Part shown: positions 7,115-12,977 of the stretch, one piece after another
How the letters are laid out: each line of letters opens with the position of its first letter
Position numbering within the stretch: position 1 is the first letter of the stretch
Source: SURF-32 sp964648365
GTDB taxonomy: Bacteria; Planctomycetota; Phycisphaerae; UBA1845
Assembly: GCA_964648365.1 (NCBI GenBank)
Contig: CAZYLK010000177.1
Coordinates: 1-13,044, forward strand
Length of the DNA: 13,044 bases
Direction of reading: 5' to 3'
Translations under genes and position numbers: made by a program
The notes under the pieces: model-generated
What the model saw: only the letters and a program-made list of their open reading frames with translations
Database searches by the model: none
Told to the model about the DNA's origin: nothing

Positions 7115-8281
7115 ATGGAATCCGGCCTCTACGTCCACATCCCGTTCTGCCAGACGAAGTGCGGATACTGCGATTTCTACTCCGTGCCGCTCGAAGGCCG
7201 GCCGACCTCGGGCCTGGTGGAGCAGGTCATCGCAGAGCTTGAGATCCGGTTGGCCGGGTGGAGCTGGCCGATATCGACGATCTTCGTCGGGGGGGGAACG
7301 CCGACGCTGCTGCCTCATGCTGAACTCGCGACGCTGCTGGGGGCGATCGGTCGCGCTACGGCCGAGCAACCGATTCGCGAGTGGACGGTCGAAGCCAACC
7401 CGGCGACGGTGGACGAGGAGAACGCCCGGATACTTGTGGATGCCGGCGTGACGCGGGTCTCGATGGGGGCTCAGTCGTTCTTCGAGCGGGAACTGGCCGT
7501 GCTGGAGCGGCTCCACTGTCCCGGCGACATCGCGCCAACGGTTAGCCGTCTTCGCGGTGCGGGCCTGCGGTCGCTGAACGTCGATCTGATCTTCGGGATT
7601 CCGGGGCAGACTCTCGATACGTGGACAGAATCGCTCTCGAAGGCGATTGCCCTGGGAACGCAGCACCTGTCCTGTTACGGCCTGACGTACGAACCCGGCA
7701 CGCCGCTGACGGCGCACCTTCGCCGGGGAGACTTAACGGCCTGCGACGAGTCGCTCGAAGCGCGGATGTTCAACGCGACGATCGAGGTGCTCGCCGCGGC
7801 CGGGTTTGAGCAGTACGAGATCAGCAATTTCGCCCGCCCGGGTGAGCAATGTCTGCATAACCTTATCTACTGGCGGAACCAGCCCTACCTCGGCGTCGGC
7901 CCTTCCGCGGCCGGGTTCGACGGTTCGCGCCGCTACAAGAACGTGCCCAACGTCGATGCGTATGTGCGGCGGATGCGGGAGCAGGGCAGCGCGGAGGCGG
8001 AATTGGAGGCGATCGACGATGCGACGCTCTTCGTCGAGATGATCATGATGCAGCTTCGCACGAACGAAGGGTTGTCCCGGCGGGCGGTCGTCGAGCGCCT
8101 GGGATTCGACCCGGTGGTGCGATTGCACGACGAGATGTCACAGGCATCCGCGGCCGGCTGGATCAAGGTAACGGACACCCACATCCGCCTGACGCCCGCC
8201 GGACGGCTCGTCGCCAACCGGGTCATTCTCGACCTGATTCCGGCTCGCACGGCGGACATCGCGCTGCCCGTGGCGAACTGA
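7115..8281 (+). CDS. hemW: HemW, radical SAM heme chaperone (formerly HemN-like)
   Basis: This is a 388-residue radical SAM protein. HemW binds heme and a [4Fe-4S] cluster and is thought to deliver heme to respiratory proteins; it is related to, but distinct from, the oxygen-independent coproporphyrinogen oxidase HemN. The opening GLYVHIPFCQTKCGYCDFYS carries the cluster motif CxxxCxxC (Cys12, 16, 19). GGGTPTLL (59-66) is the SAM-binding motif, followed by WTVEANPATVD and the RVSMGAQSF block. HNLIYWRNQPYLGVGPSAAG contains HNxxYW, which separates HemW from true HemN. A winged-helix-like C-terminal domain follows (FVEMIMMQLRTNEGLSRRAV). The ATG at 7115 has AGGA five bases upstream. The end of the gene is caught in a 30-bp tandem duplication. 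Confidence 0.94.
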   Translation: MESGLYVHIPFCQTKCGYCDFYSVPLEGRPTSGLVEQVIAELEIRLAGWSWPISTIFVGGGTPTLLPHAELATLLGAIGRATAEQPIREWTVEANPATVDEENARILVDAGVTRVSMGAQSFFERELAVLERLHCPGDIAPTVSRLRGAGLRSLNVDLIFGIPGQTLDTWTESLSKAIALGTQHLSCYGLTYEPGTPLTAHLRRGDLTACDESLEARMFNATIEVLAAAGFEQYEISNFARPGEQCLHNLIYWRNQPYLGVGPSAAGFDGSRRYKNVPNVDAYVRRMREQGSAEAELEAIDDATLFVEMIMMQLRTNEGLSRRAVVERLGFDPVVRLHDEMSQASAAGWIKVTDTHIRLTPAGRLVANRVILDLIPARTADIALPVAN

Positions 8282-8321
8282 GCGCCGGTGCCGCTGCCCG
8301 TGGCGAACTGAGCGCCGGCGC
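8262..8321. repeat. 30-bp tandem duplication across the hemW stop codon
   Basis: Copies at 8262-8291 and 8292-8321 share CGCTGCCCGTGGCGAACTGA and AGCGCCGG, differing at one base near the end; a further partial copy starts at 8322. The first copy contains the hemW TGA. The second contains another in-frame TGA exactly 30 bases on, so the protein is unchanged if the first is used. Confidence 0.85.
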
Positions 8322-8410
8322 CGCTGACCCGCCATCCGTCGCGGCGCGAGCCCCGAGCCCCGGCCCGCCGCAGGCGGATCTTCGACGTTCCTGGCGGGAG
8401 TGTTGGACTG

Positions 8411-8438
8411 TGCCACTCGACTGCGTCGAAGCGTGGCA
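8411..8438. repeat. Imperfect palindrome in the hemW-methyltransferase gap
   Basis: TGCCAC (8411-8416) pairs with GTGGCA (8433-8438), and TCGAC (8417-8421) pairs with GTCGA (8425-8429) around a TGC loop, leaving a three-base bulge. It could be an interspersed palindromic repeat or a hemW terminator without a U-tract. Confidence 0.45.
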
Positions 8439-8529
8439 GGGCAGGTGGACGCCGCGCACGCCGTCGCTTGGGGAGGACGCGAACCGTCCGGGACGTGGAT
8501 CCGCCGCGGGAGGTACTTTCACCCACACT

Positions 8530-8547
8530 CCCGGCATGAATGCCGGG
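8530..8547. repeat. Perfect palindrome CCCGGCAT-GA-ATGCCGGG
   Basis: Eight-base arms flank a two-base centre. It sits about 20 bases upstream of the methyltransferase promoter, so it could be an operator or an interspersed palindromic unit. Confidence 0.55.
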
Positions 8548-8566
8548 GCTCGGGGGGTGCCGTATC

Positions 8567-8594
8567 TTGTGTTCGCCCCGCAGCCGGGTACAAT
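8567..8594 (+). promoter_or_regulatory. Sigma-70-type promoter for the DNA methyltransferase
   Basis: TTGTGT (8567-8572) and TACAAT (8589-8594) are 16 bases apart. Transcription would begin near 8601, at or next to the AGGAGG ribosome-binding site (8602-8607), so the leader is extremely short. Confidence 0.5.
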
Positions 8595-8612
8595 CTGCGG
8601 TAGGAGGCCGCC

Positions 8613-9656
8613 ATGAAGGACATGATCAATCGTATTCACCAGGGCGACTGCATCTCTGGGATGGCCCGGCTCGATGCCGGTTCCGTCGACCTCGCTTTTG
8701 CCGATCCGCCGTTCAACATCGGTTACAAATACGATGTCTACGACGACCGGCGGGCCGCCGACGACTACCTGGACTGGTCGCGGCAGTGGATCGAGGGCGT
8801 CATCCGCGTGCTCAAGCCGGAGGGGACGTTCTGGCTGGCGATCGGCGACGAGTTCGCGGCCGAGCTGAAGGTGCTGTGCACCCGCGACCTGGGCCTGCAC
8901 TGTCGGAGCTGGGTCATCTGGTACTACACCTTCGGCGTCCACTGCAAGTACAAGTTCACCCGCAGCCACGCGCATCTGTTCCACTTCGTGAAGAACCCGA
9001 AGAAGTTCACGTTCAACGTCGACGACATCCGCGTACCGTCTGCACGCGAGTTGGTCTACGGCGACCGCCGCGCTGACGCCCGCGGCCGAACCCCGGACGA
9101 TACGTGGCTGATGGCCCCGGTTCTGCCGCTGGACGTGCCGACGAAGGACGGTTTCATCCTCCGCCCGCAGGACATCCCCGAGCGCTTCCCCGCGAACAGC
9201 GACACCTGGTTCTACTCCCGCGTGGCCGGCACCTTCAACGAGCGCCGCGGCTGGCACGGCTGCCAGATGCCGGAGCAGCTTCTGGGGCGGATCATCCGGG
9301 CGTGCTCGACGTCCAACGACCAGCGCCGCGACGTCGTGATGGACCCCTTTGGCGGCAGCGGCACGACGCTGACGGTGGCCAAGAAGCTGAACCGCGACTT
9401 CGTCGGGTTTGAGTTGTCGGAGGAGTACGCGGCGGGTATCGAGAAGCGGCTGGAGGCTTGCAAACCCGGTGATCCGCTCGTGGGACCGGAGAACGCGGCC
9501 GAGAGCGCCGTCAAGACGGCGAAGGGGCGGGTGCTGAATCGAGCGGCACAGCGGTCCGGGACGCGTGCGTCGCGGTCGAACGGAAAGCCGGGGACGCGGC
9601 GCGGCGAGACGCCAAGCGAGCCCGGCGAATGCCTGCCCTTTGCCGAGTCGGCATGA
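8613..9656 (+). CDS. Solitary DNA methyltransferase, N6-adenine/N4-cytosine class, beta arrangement
   Basis: This S-adenosylmethionine-dependent DNA methyltransferase is of the N6/N4 amino-methylating type. The catalytic motif IV DPPF is at residues 31-34. The SAM-binding motif I, DPFGGSGTT, is at 244-252 and is followed by GFELSEEYAAGIEKRL. Catalytic motif before SAM motif defines the beta class, as in CcrM and many type III or orphan enzymes. The middle third (about 95-215), with YYTFGVHCKYKFTRSHAHLF and PERFPANSDTWFYSR, should hold the target-recognition part. The last 50 residues are a basic, low-complexity tail (RVLNRAAQRSGTRASRSNGK). The ATG at 8613 has AGGAGG five bases upstream and its own promoter. 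No restriction endonuclease or specificity gene is adjacent, so it looks like an orphan. Target sequence cannot be deduced. Confidence 0.9.
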   Translation: MKDMINRIHQGDCISGMARLDAGSVDLAFADPPFNIGYKYDVYDDRRAADDYLDWSRQWIEGVIRVLKPEGTFWLAIGDEFAAELKVLCTRDLGLHCRSWVIWYYTFGVHCKYKFTRSHAHLFHFVKNPKKFTFNVDDIRVPSARELVYGDRRADARGRTPDDTWLMAPVLPLDVPTKDGFILRPQDIPERFPANSDTWFYSRVAGTFNERRGWHGCQMPEQLLGRIIRACSTSNDQRRDVVMDPFGGSGTTLTVAKKLNRDFVGFELSEEYAAGIEKRLEACKPGDPLVGPENAAESAVKTAKGRVLNRAAQRSGTRASRSNGKPGTRRGETPSEPGECLPFAESA

Positions 9657-9872
9657 GGGCGCGGCGCGAGTTCATAACGGTCTCGTCCGTTTGCCGCCGC
9701 GTTGATCCGCTTTTGAGCGCCGGTCGAGAGACACGGGCCGCGGCACCGGAACGTGTGACGAGCGGGGAACCGGACGTGAAGACGGATGAATGAGGATCCG
9801 CATGCGTTGGCCGGGATGGGGACCGCGGCGATCTGCGAAGCCGACGTCGTCCAATCGGCCAAGTACCGATAC
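9657..9872. other. Spacer after the methyltransferase
   Basis: No gene is supported here. ORFs that start at about 9786 and 9790 run through it without ribosome-binding sites and read as arginine/proline-rich or featureless sequence. The downstream promoter begins at 9873. Confidence 0.5.
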
Positions 9873-9900
9873 TTGCGGGCGGATTCGTCTGCCTTATTAT
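9873..9900 (+). promoter_or_regulatory. Promoter for the small membrane peptide and selenoprotein
   Basis: TTGCGG (9873-9878) and TATTAT (9895-9900) are separated by 16 bases in otherwise GC-rich DNA. Transcription would start near 9907, giving a leader of about 70 bases before the GTG at 9976. Confidence 0.5.
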
Positions 9901-9975
9901 CTGACGTGCAGACGCAAGTGGTGTCCTGGCGGCGCCCGCGGCGGCCCGGCCCGTCTGCCTCGAAGGAGAGTGACC

Positions 9976-10050
9976 GTGGATTTGCTTACGGCTATTCTGA
10001 TCGGAATCATGCTGGCGGTTATGGCGCTGACGGCGTTTGCCAGCAGTTGA
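9976..10050 (+). CDS. 24-residue single-pass membrane peptide
   Basis: GTG 9976 follows a strong AAGGAG (GGAG at 9965-9968) by seven bases and encodes 24 residues beginning MDLLTAILIGIMLAVMALTA, essentially one transmembrane helix. This start explains the sequence better than the longer in-frame ORF from about 9790, whose upstream part is arginine-rich. It lies about 70 bases after a promoter and 65 bases before the selenoprotein start, with a hairpin in the gap, so the two are probably cotranscribed. Function is unknown; tiny hydrophobic peptides of this type can act as membrane-complex subunits or as translated leaders. It is below the length cut-off of most gene finders. Confidence 0.5.
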   Translation: MDLLTAILIGIMLAVMALTAFASS

Positions 10051-10060
10051 TGCCGGTGCG

Positions 10061-10076
10061 TGCGCGCCTTCGCGCA
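10061..10076 (+). promoter_or_regulatory. Stem-loop between the membrane peptide and the selenoprotein gene
   Basis: TGCGCG, a CCTT tetraloop and CGCGCA form a perfect six-pair hairpin in the 65-base gap. It has no U-tract, so it is more likely an mRNA-processing, stabilising or attenuating element than a full terminator. Confidence 0.35.
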
Positions 10077-10115
10077 GCGGGCACGCGCTCGACGATTTTG
10101 AACCGGGAGACGGCG

Positions 10116-10346
10116 ATGAACATCACGATCAAGTATTGCGTGCAGTGAAACTACCTGCCCAAAGCCGCCGGTCTGGCGGATGCCATTCGTAAGCGCTTCG
10201 GCGTCGAGTCCACCCTGATCGAAGGGCGCGGCGGCGTCTTTGACGTCCACGTCGACGGTACGCAGATCTGGAACAAGTTCGAGGCTGACCGATTCCCCGA
10301 GCACGGCGAGGTGCTCAGCCAGATCGATCGGCTCAAAGGGACGTAG
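10116..10346 (+). CDS. SelW-like selenoprotein, Rdx family (in-frame TGA read as selenocysteine at 10146-10148)
   Basis: This is a 76-residue thioredoxin-fold selenoprotein of the Rdx (SelW/SelT/SelH) family, small thiol-dependent redox proteins. ATG 10116 has GGGAG (10105-10109) six bases upstream. The N-terminus reads MNITIKYCVQ, then TGA (residue 11), then NYLPKAAGLADAIRKRFGVE in the same frame. The TGA thus fills the second position of the CxxU redox motif (Cys8-Val-Gln-Sec11), with the YCxxUNY context usual for bacterial SelW-like proteins. The rest is fully conserved in style: LIEGRGGVFDVHVDGTQIWN, then RFPEHGEVLSQI, ending at TAG 10346 at the family's normal length. A SECIS-like hairpin follows the TGA. 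selA, selB, selC and selD are not in the window. A nonsense mutation is unlikely because the downstream frame is intact. Ordinary gene calling would miss or split this gene. Confidence 0.92.
10146..10179 (+). promoter_or_regulatory. Bacterial SECIS element (UGA plus downstream hairpin)
   Basis: CCGCC (10165-10169) pairs with GGCGG (10175-10179) around the loop GGUCU (10170-10174). The first loop G is 22 bases after the UGA, inside the 16-37 base window known for bacterial SECIS. GGUCU is also found in the apical loop of the E. coli fdhF SECIS, where SelB binds. The lower stem is weak. Confidence 0.75.
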
Positions 10347-10851
10347 CGCTGCGCCGCCGATCGCGCGGCGGCCGCGATGAAGCCGCGCTCCGCGGGCGCG
10401 ATCCCTGGTCATCGGGGGGCGGACCGACCGGGGACGGATCATCCGCCGCGGTCGGTCCATCAGCCGTGCGAAAATCGCCGGCCGCCTCGGCGATGCGCAG
10501 CAGCATCTGATAACCAGCCCACTCCATCGCCTCGTAGGCATAGGCATGGGCCACCAGTCGGCCGGGCGTCTCGGGCTGCACGCGGGCAAACAGAAGAAAG
10601 CATTTGCCCCCCAGCTTCATCACCGCATCTTTGAGCATCGACGGCGATCCGCCGTGCGCTTCCAGGCATTCGCGCACGAGTTCGGCCTGTTGCACCGTCT
10701 CGGCGTGATGCGTGCGAAAGTCCGCCGCCAGCCCGGGATCACGCGCCATGTCCGGCGCCGTCACGAGCTGCGCCAGCGCCTGCTGCTCGACGGAATACAT
10801 GTCACTGAGGAAGTGAACCAGTTCCTGCCGGGTTGTTCGGTGTGTGGTCAT
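10333..10851 (-). CDS. DUF892/YciF-like ferritin-fold protein with aberrant C-terminus
   Basis: This 172-residue protein has the helical pattern of DUF892 (YciF-like) ferritin-superfamily proteins, linked in other bacteria to stress responses. Helix 1 is QELVHFLSDMYSVEQQALAQ, helix 2 includes DFRTHHAETVQQAELVRECL, and a later helix is AHAYAYEAMEWAGYQMLLRI; Glu and His residues recur at metal-ligand-like positions. After AEAAGDFRTA the sequence becomes proline/arginine-rich (PSPVGPPPDDQGSRPRSAAS) where the final helix would be expected, and a long palindrome lies at that point. Its stop overlaps the selenoprotein gene tail-to-tail by 14 bases. The ATG at 10851 has only a weak GGG upstream. The domain is credible; the last 45 residues may be degenerate or altered by an insertion. 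Confidence 0.68.
   Translation of the reverse strand: MTTHRTTRQELVHFLSDMYSVEQQALAQLVTAPDMARDPGLAADFRTHHAETVQQAELVRECLEAHGGSPSMLKDAVMKLGGKCFLLFARVQPETPGRLVAHAYAYEAMEWAGYQMLLRIAEAAGDFRTADGPTAADDPSPVGPPPDDQGSRPRSAASSRPPRDRRRSATSL
10353..10372 (+). terminator. Hairpin just after the selenoprotein gene
   Basis: GCCGCCG (10353-10359) pairs with CGGCGGC (10366-10372) around ATCGCG, six bases after the stop. There is no U-tract, so intrinsic termination is uncertain. It overlaps the end of the opposing DUF892 gene. Confidence 0.4.
10421..10458. repeat. Long palindrome within the DUF892 C-terminal coding region
   Basis: GGACCGACC (10421-10429) and GGTCGGTCC (10450-10458) are perfect nine-base arms. 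Inside them CGGAT and ATCCG extend the pairing around a mismatched collar. It could be a bidirectional terminator for the two convergent genes or an inserted palindromic repeat. Confidence 0.6.
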
Positions 10852-11039
10852 CACCCGTACGTTAGGCCGGGGGGCGTAACGCACGGTTGAAAGTGGCCTG
10901 AATCGGGCGTCACGGCGGCGGTGCGGGCGCGGGGCGGCCTTCGTGCGACAGGAGGTTCTGACACCCTCTCCTCAACTCAGGACAATGGATCGCTATCCTG
11001 CTCGGTGCCTCGCCCGACGTTCCATCCGCCGGCTCGGCA

Positions 11040-11480
11040 TCAAGAGCTGCCCTCGGGAGCCTCGCGGACAACCCTGAATCCGGTCGCGTCACGCATCCCA
11101 ACTCCCGCACTGAACGGAGCCCTGTCCAGCAGCGGCATCGGGTATCGGGCGGTACTCGTGCATGCCAGCGGGTTGTTGACGTTCCAGGCGCCGCCGCGCA
11201 GGACGTGGGCGCTCCCCCCGGTCGATCCCGCCGGATCCGTGACCGCGCCCTGCTCCGCACATTCGCCATAATAGAATTGGGAGTAGTAGTCCGCCACCCA
11301 TTCAAACGCGTTTCCGTGCATGTCGTAGAGGCCCCAGTCATTCGGCTTCAGTTCGGCAACAAGTGCGGCGTTCGTGCGAACGCTGACGCACCAGCCGTAC
11401 GCAGACATGGCATCCGCTGAGTCTCCGAAGCTATAGCGGGTTGTCGTCCCGGCGCGACAGGACGGTGTCCGAATCGGCAC
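11040..11480 (-). pseudogene. Truncated FGE-sulfatase (SUMF1/EgtB-type) domain, C-terminal half only
   Basis: In this frame the family landmarks are clear: SCRAGTTTRYSFGD, NDWGLYDMHGNAFEWVADYY (residues 47-66 from GTG 11480), LRGGAWN (94-100) and TGFRVVRE at the end. An intact domain is roughly 230-280 residues and has more conserved sequence, including an LPTEAEWEYA-like stretch, directly before CRAGT. Here that upstream half is absent, and the preceding DNA codes in another frame for an unrelated cysteine-rich peptide. The GTG at 11480 has GGAG seven bases upstream, so a roughly 146-residue fragment might still be translated, overlapping the preceding gene. It is most likely a 5'-truncated relic. 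The family includes formylglycine-generating enzymes and non-heme iron enzymes; this fragment cannot be assigned to either. Confidence 0.68.
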
Positions 11481-11658
11481 AGCCGCACTCCACCGCGAAG
11501 TACTTCGTCAGCGGCTCGTCATACCCATACCTGCACTGCCGCGCGTACAGCCGCTCGCAATCGTCGGGAACCCGCGATTCGCCGGAGCACACGCGGCACA
11601 CAGCAACCACCTGACGGGACTCGTCAGAAACCAACCGCACGACTGAGAGCAATATCAC
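11431..11658 (-). CDS. 75-residue cysteine-rich hypothetical protein
   Basis: The protein is not recognised. The GTG at 11658 overlaps the TGA of the upstream 440-residue gene (GTGA) and has GGAGG six bases before it, a strong sign of translational coupling. After a short hydrophobic start (VILLSVVRLV) it contains AVCRVCSGESRVPDDCERLY and ARQCRYGYDEPLTKYFAVEC. Cysteines at 21, 24, 34, 42, 58 and 60 could bind metal. Its 3' end overlaps the FGE relic in another frame, and the last residues (LSRRDDNPL) are the FGE CRAGTTTRY codons read in the wrong frame. The natural C-terminus may therefore have been lost at the junction. Confidence 0.5.
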   Translation of the reverse strand: MILLSVVRLVSDESRQVVAVCRVCSGESRVPDDCERLYARQCRYGYDEPLTKYFAVECGCADSDTVLSRRDDNPL

Positions 11659-12977
11659 GGTTCGCCTCCGCCGGCACCCAGCACCACCGATAGGCGCACG
11701 CCCTGGCAACTATCGAGCCATAAGTGCGCCGTGTCCTCGTCCCCGGAGCACGAGTAGTGTAGTTCATCGGCCCAAGACACTCCCGACTCGACGACCCGCA
11801 ATTCAATCGGCCAAACGCCTTTTTTAAGGCGAAAGCCACGCACGGCGATTGCTGCGCTGATCAATTCGTGCTGCTGGTTCAGTTCGACCAGTACGTCCAG
11901 GGACTCGCTCACTGTTACCCAGCTGCCGAACTCACTCAGTTGCCGGAAACGGGAGAATGAGCGAGGGGCACTCTCATGCTGTCGGTACCATGCGAGCGCC
12001 TGACGAGGACTCAGATTTGCCCCCTTCGACAAATCGACGAGACCGTCCAGCGCCGCAGCCAAGTCGCGAGCGGTGAGGCCGGGGAGAACGCTATAATGCC
12101 AGGGCAATGTGCTCTCAGACTGCGATTGCGCGGATCTTCCCGAAAGCAGAGTCAGTGTGTCATAGTAGTGGCGAATGTAGGTCGACACCACTGGCCTAAC
12201 AGTGTGACGCTCCTTCACTACATCGACCAGATCATTGAGAAAACCGACGTCCAAGTCGCTCCCCATATCCGCATTGAGAACATAAATAAACAGGTCGAGC
12301 GTATCACGGTCGATACTCATCGAAGCAACGCGCTCGTGCAAGTGCGAACCACGAACCAAGAGCCAATTCATGTGCACGAGGTCACGGAGCAGCCCCTGCA
12401 CCGCATCGCCGTCTCGCTGTACCGCCCGATCAACAACTTGTATCCCCAGAGCCCGCGCAGCGAATCGATGGATAGCGATGTGGGGGAGGAATGCCTCGGA
12501 GGCCGGCGCGCTGACATCATACGCGTAAACACCCGGGTCGAGGTCGCACGCCTGAGATATTCGTTCGATAGGCACAGCGTTATCCTGTAGAAACCCACGC
12601 ATAGCGTCCTGCTCTTTGATACTGGGTTCACCACCTCTGTGAACAAACTCCCGAATGCTCGCAAACGGAAGGGAATCCGGAATAGGTTCTCCTGCGACAC
12701 GCCACTTTGTCTGCCTTAGCCGGAACCACGCTGCGATTCGGGCGCCCTCTGCCCGGAGAACTGCAGCCATTGCGCAATCTGTGGCGGGCAGCGAGTCACG
12801 TAGGTCTGCTCTTTCACTGCGGAACGGCACGCCGAGCGCGATCGCCCTGGCCTCAGATGTGCGCAACGTCGCTTCGCCCCGCCAATACGATAGCAGCCCA
12901 GCGGCAGCAAGCGCCAGAGTCGAGATCATGATCCACGCAACGCGGTTATGGCGAAAACTCGTGACTGTAGTTTCCAT
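11655..12977 (-). CDS. Membrane-anchored hypothetical protein, planctomycete-type family
   Basis: This is a 440-residue protein of unknown function. Residues 14-32 (AWIMISTLALAAAGLLSYW) form one transmembrane segment after a short basic N-terminus, so it is probably anchored in the inner membrane with a large extracytoplasmic domain. The body is helical, with no catalytic motif visible. Residues about 373-396, ISAAIAVRGFRLKKGVWPIE, match the AxAxRxFRLxxGxWP pattern recurring in large families of planctomycete hypothetical proteins. The ATG at 12977 is the first in-frame start and has GGGAG about ten bases upstream, slightly long. Its stop overlaps the next gene's start, indicating an operon. 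The DNA here looks less GC-rich than the left and middle of the window. Confidence 0.72.
   Translation of the reverse strand: METTVTSFRHNRVAWIMISTLALAAAGLLSYWRGEATLRTSEARAIALGVPFRSERADLRDSLPATDCAMAAVLRAEGARIAAWFRLRQTKWRVAGEPIPDSLPFASIREFVHRGGEPSIKEQDAMRGFLQDNAVPIERISQACDLDPGVYAYDVSAPASEAFLPHIAIHRFAARALGIQVVDRAVQRDGDAVQGLLRDLVHMNWLLVRGSHLHERVASMSIDRDTLDLFIYVLNADMGSDLDVGFLNDLVDVVKERHTVRPVVSTYIRHYYDTLTLLSGRSAQSQSESTLPWHYSVLPGLTARDLAAALDGLVDLSKGANLSPRQALAWYRQHESAPRSFSRFRQLSEFGSWVTVSESLDVLVELNQQHELISAAIAVRGFRLKKGVWPIELRVVESGVSWADELHYSCSGDEDTAHLWLDSCQGVRLSVVLGAGGGEP

Noticed and set aside
8223..9257. 344-residue minus-strand ORF
   Set aside because: It is antisense to the end of hemW and most of the methyltransferase, without recognisable domains or a start signal.
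10116..10148. Reading the TGA at 10146-10148 as a true stop (10-residue ORF or nonsense-mutated pseudogene)
   Set aside because: The frame beyond the TGA is intact to the normal family length with conserved blocks, the TGA sits exactly at the CxxU redox position, and a SECIS-like hairpin follows.
9786..10148. 120-residue plus-strand ORF ending at the selenoprotein TGA
   Set aside because: It shares the selenoprotein frame by chance upstream, has no ribosome-binding site at its start and no domain; the real start is ATG 10116.
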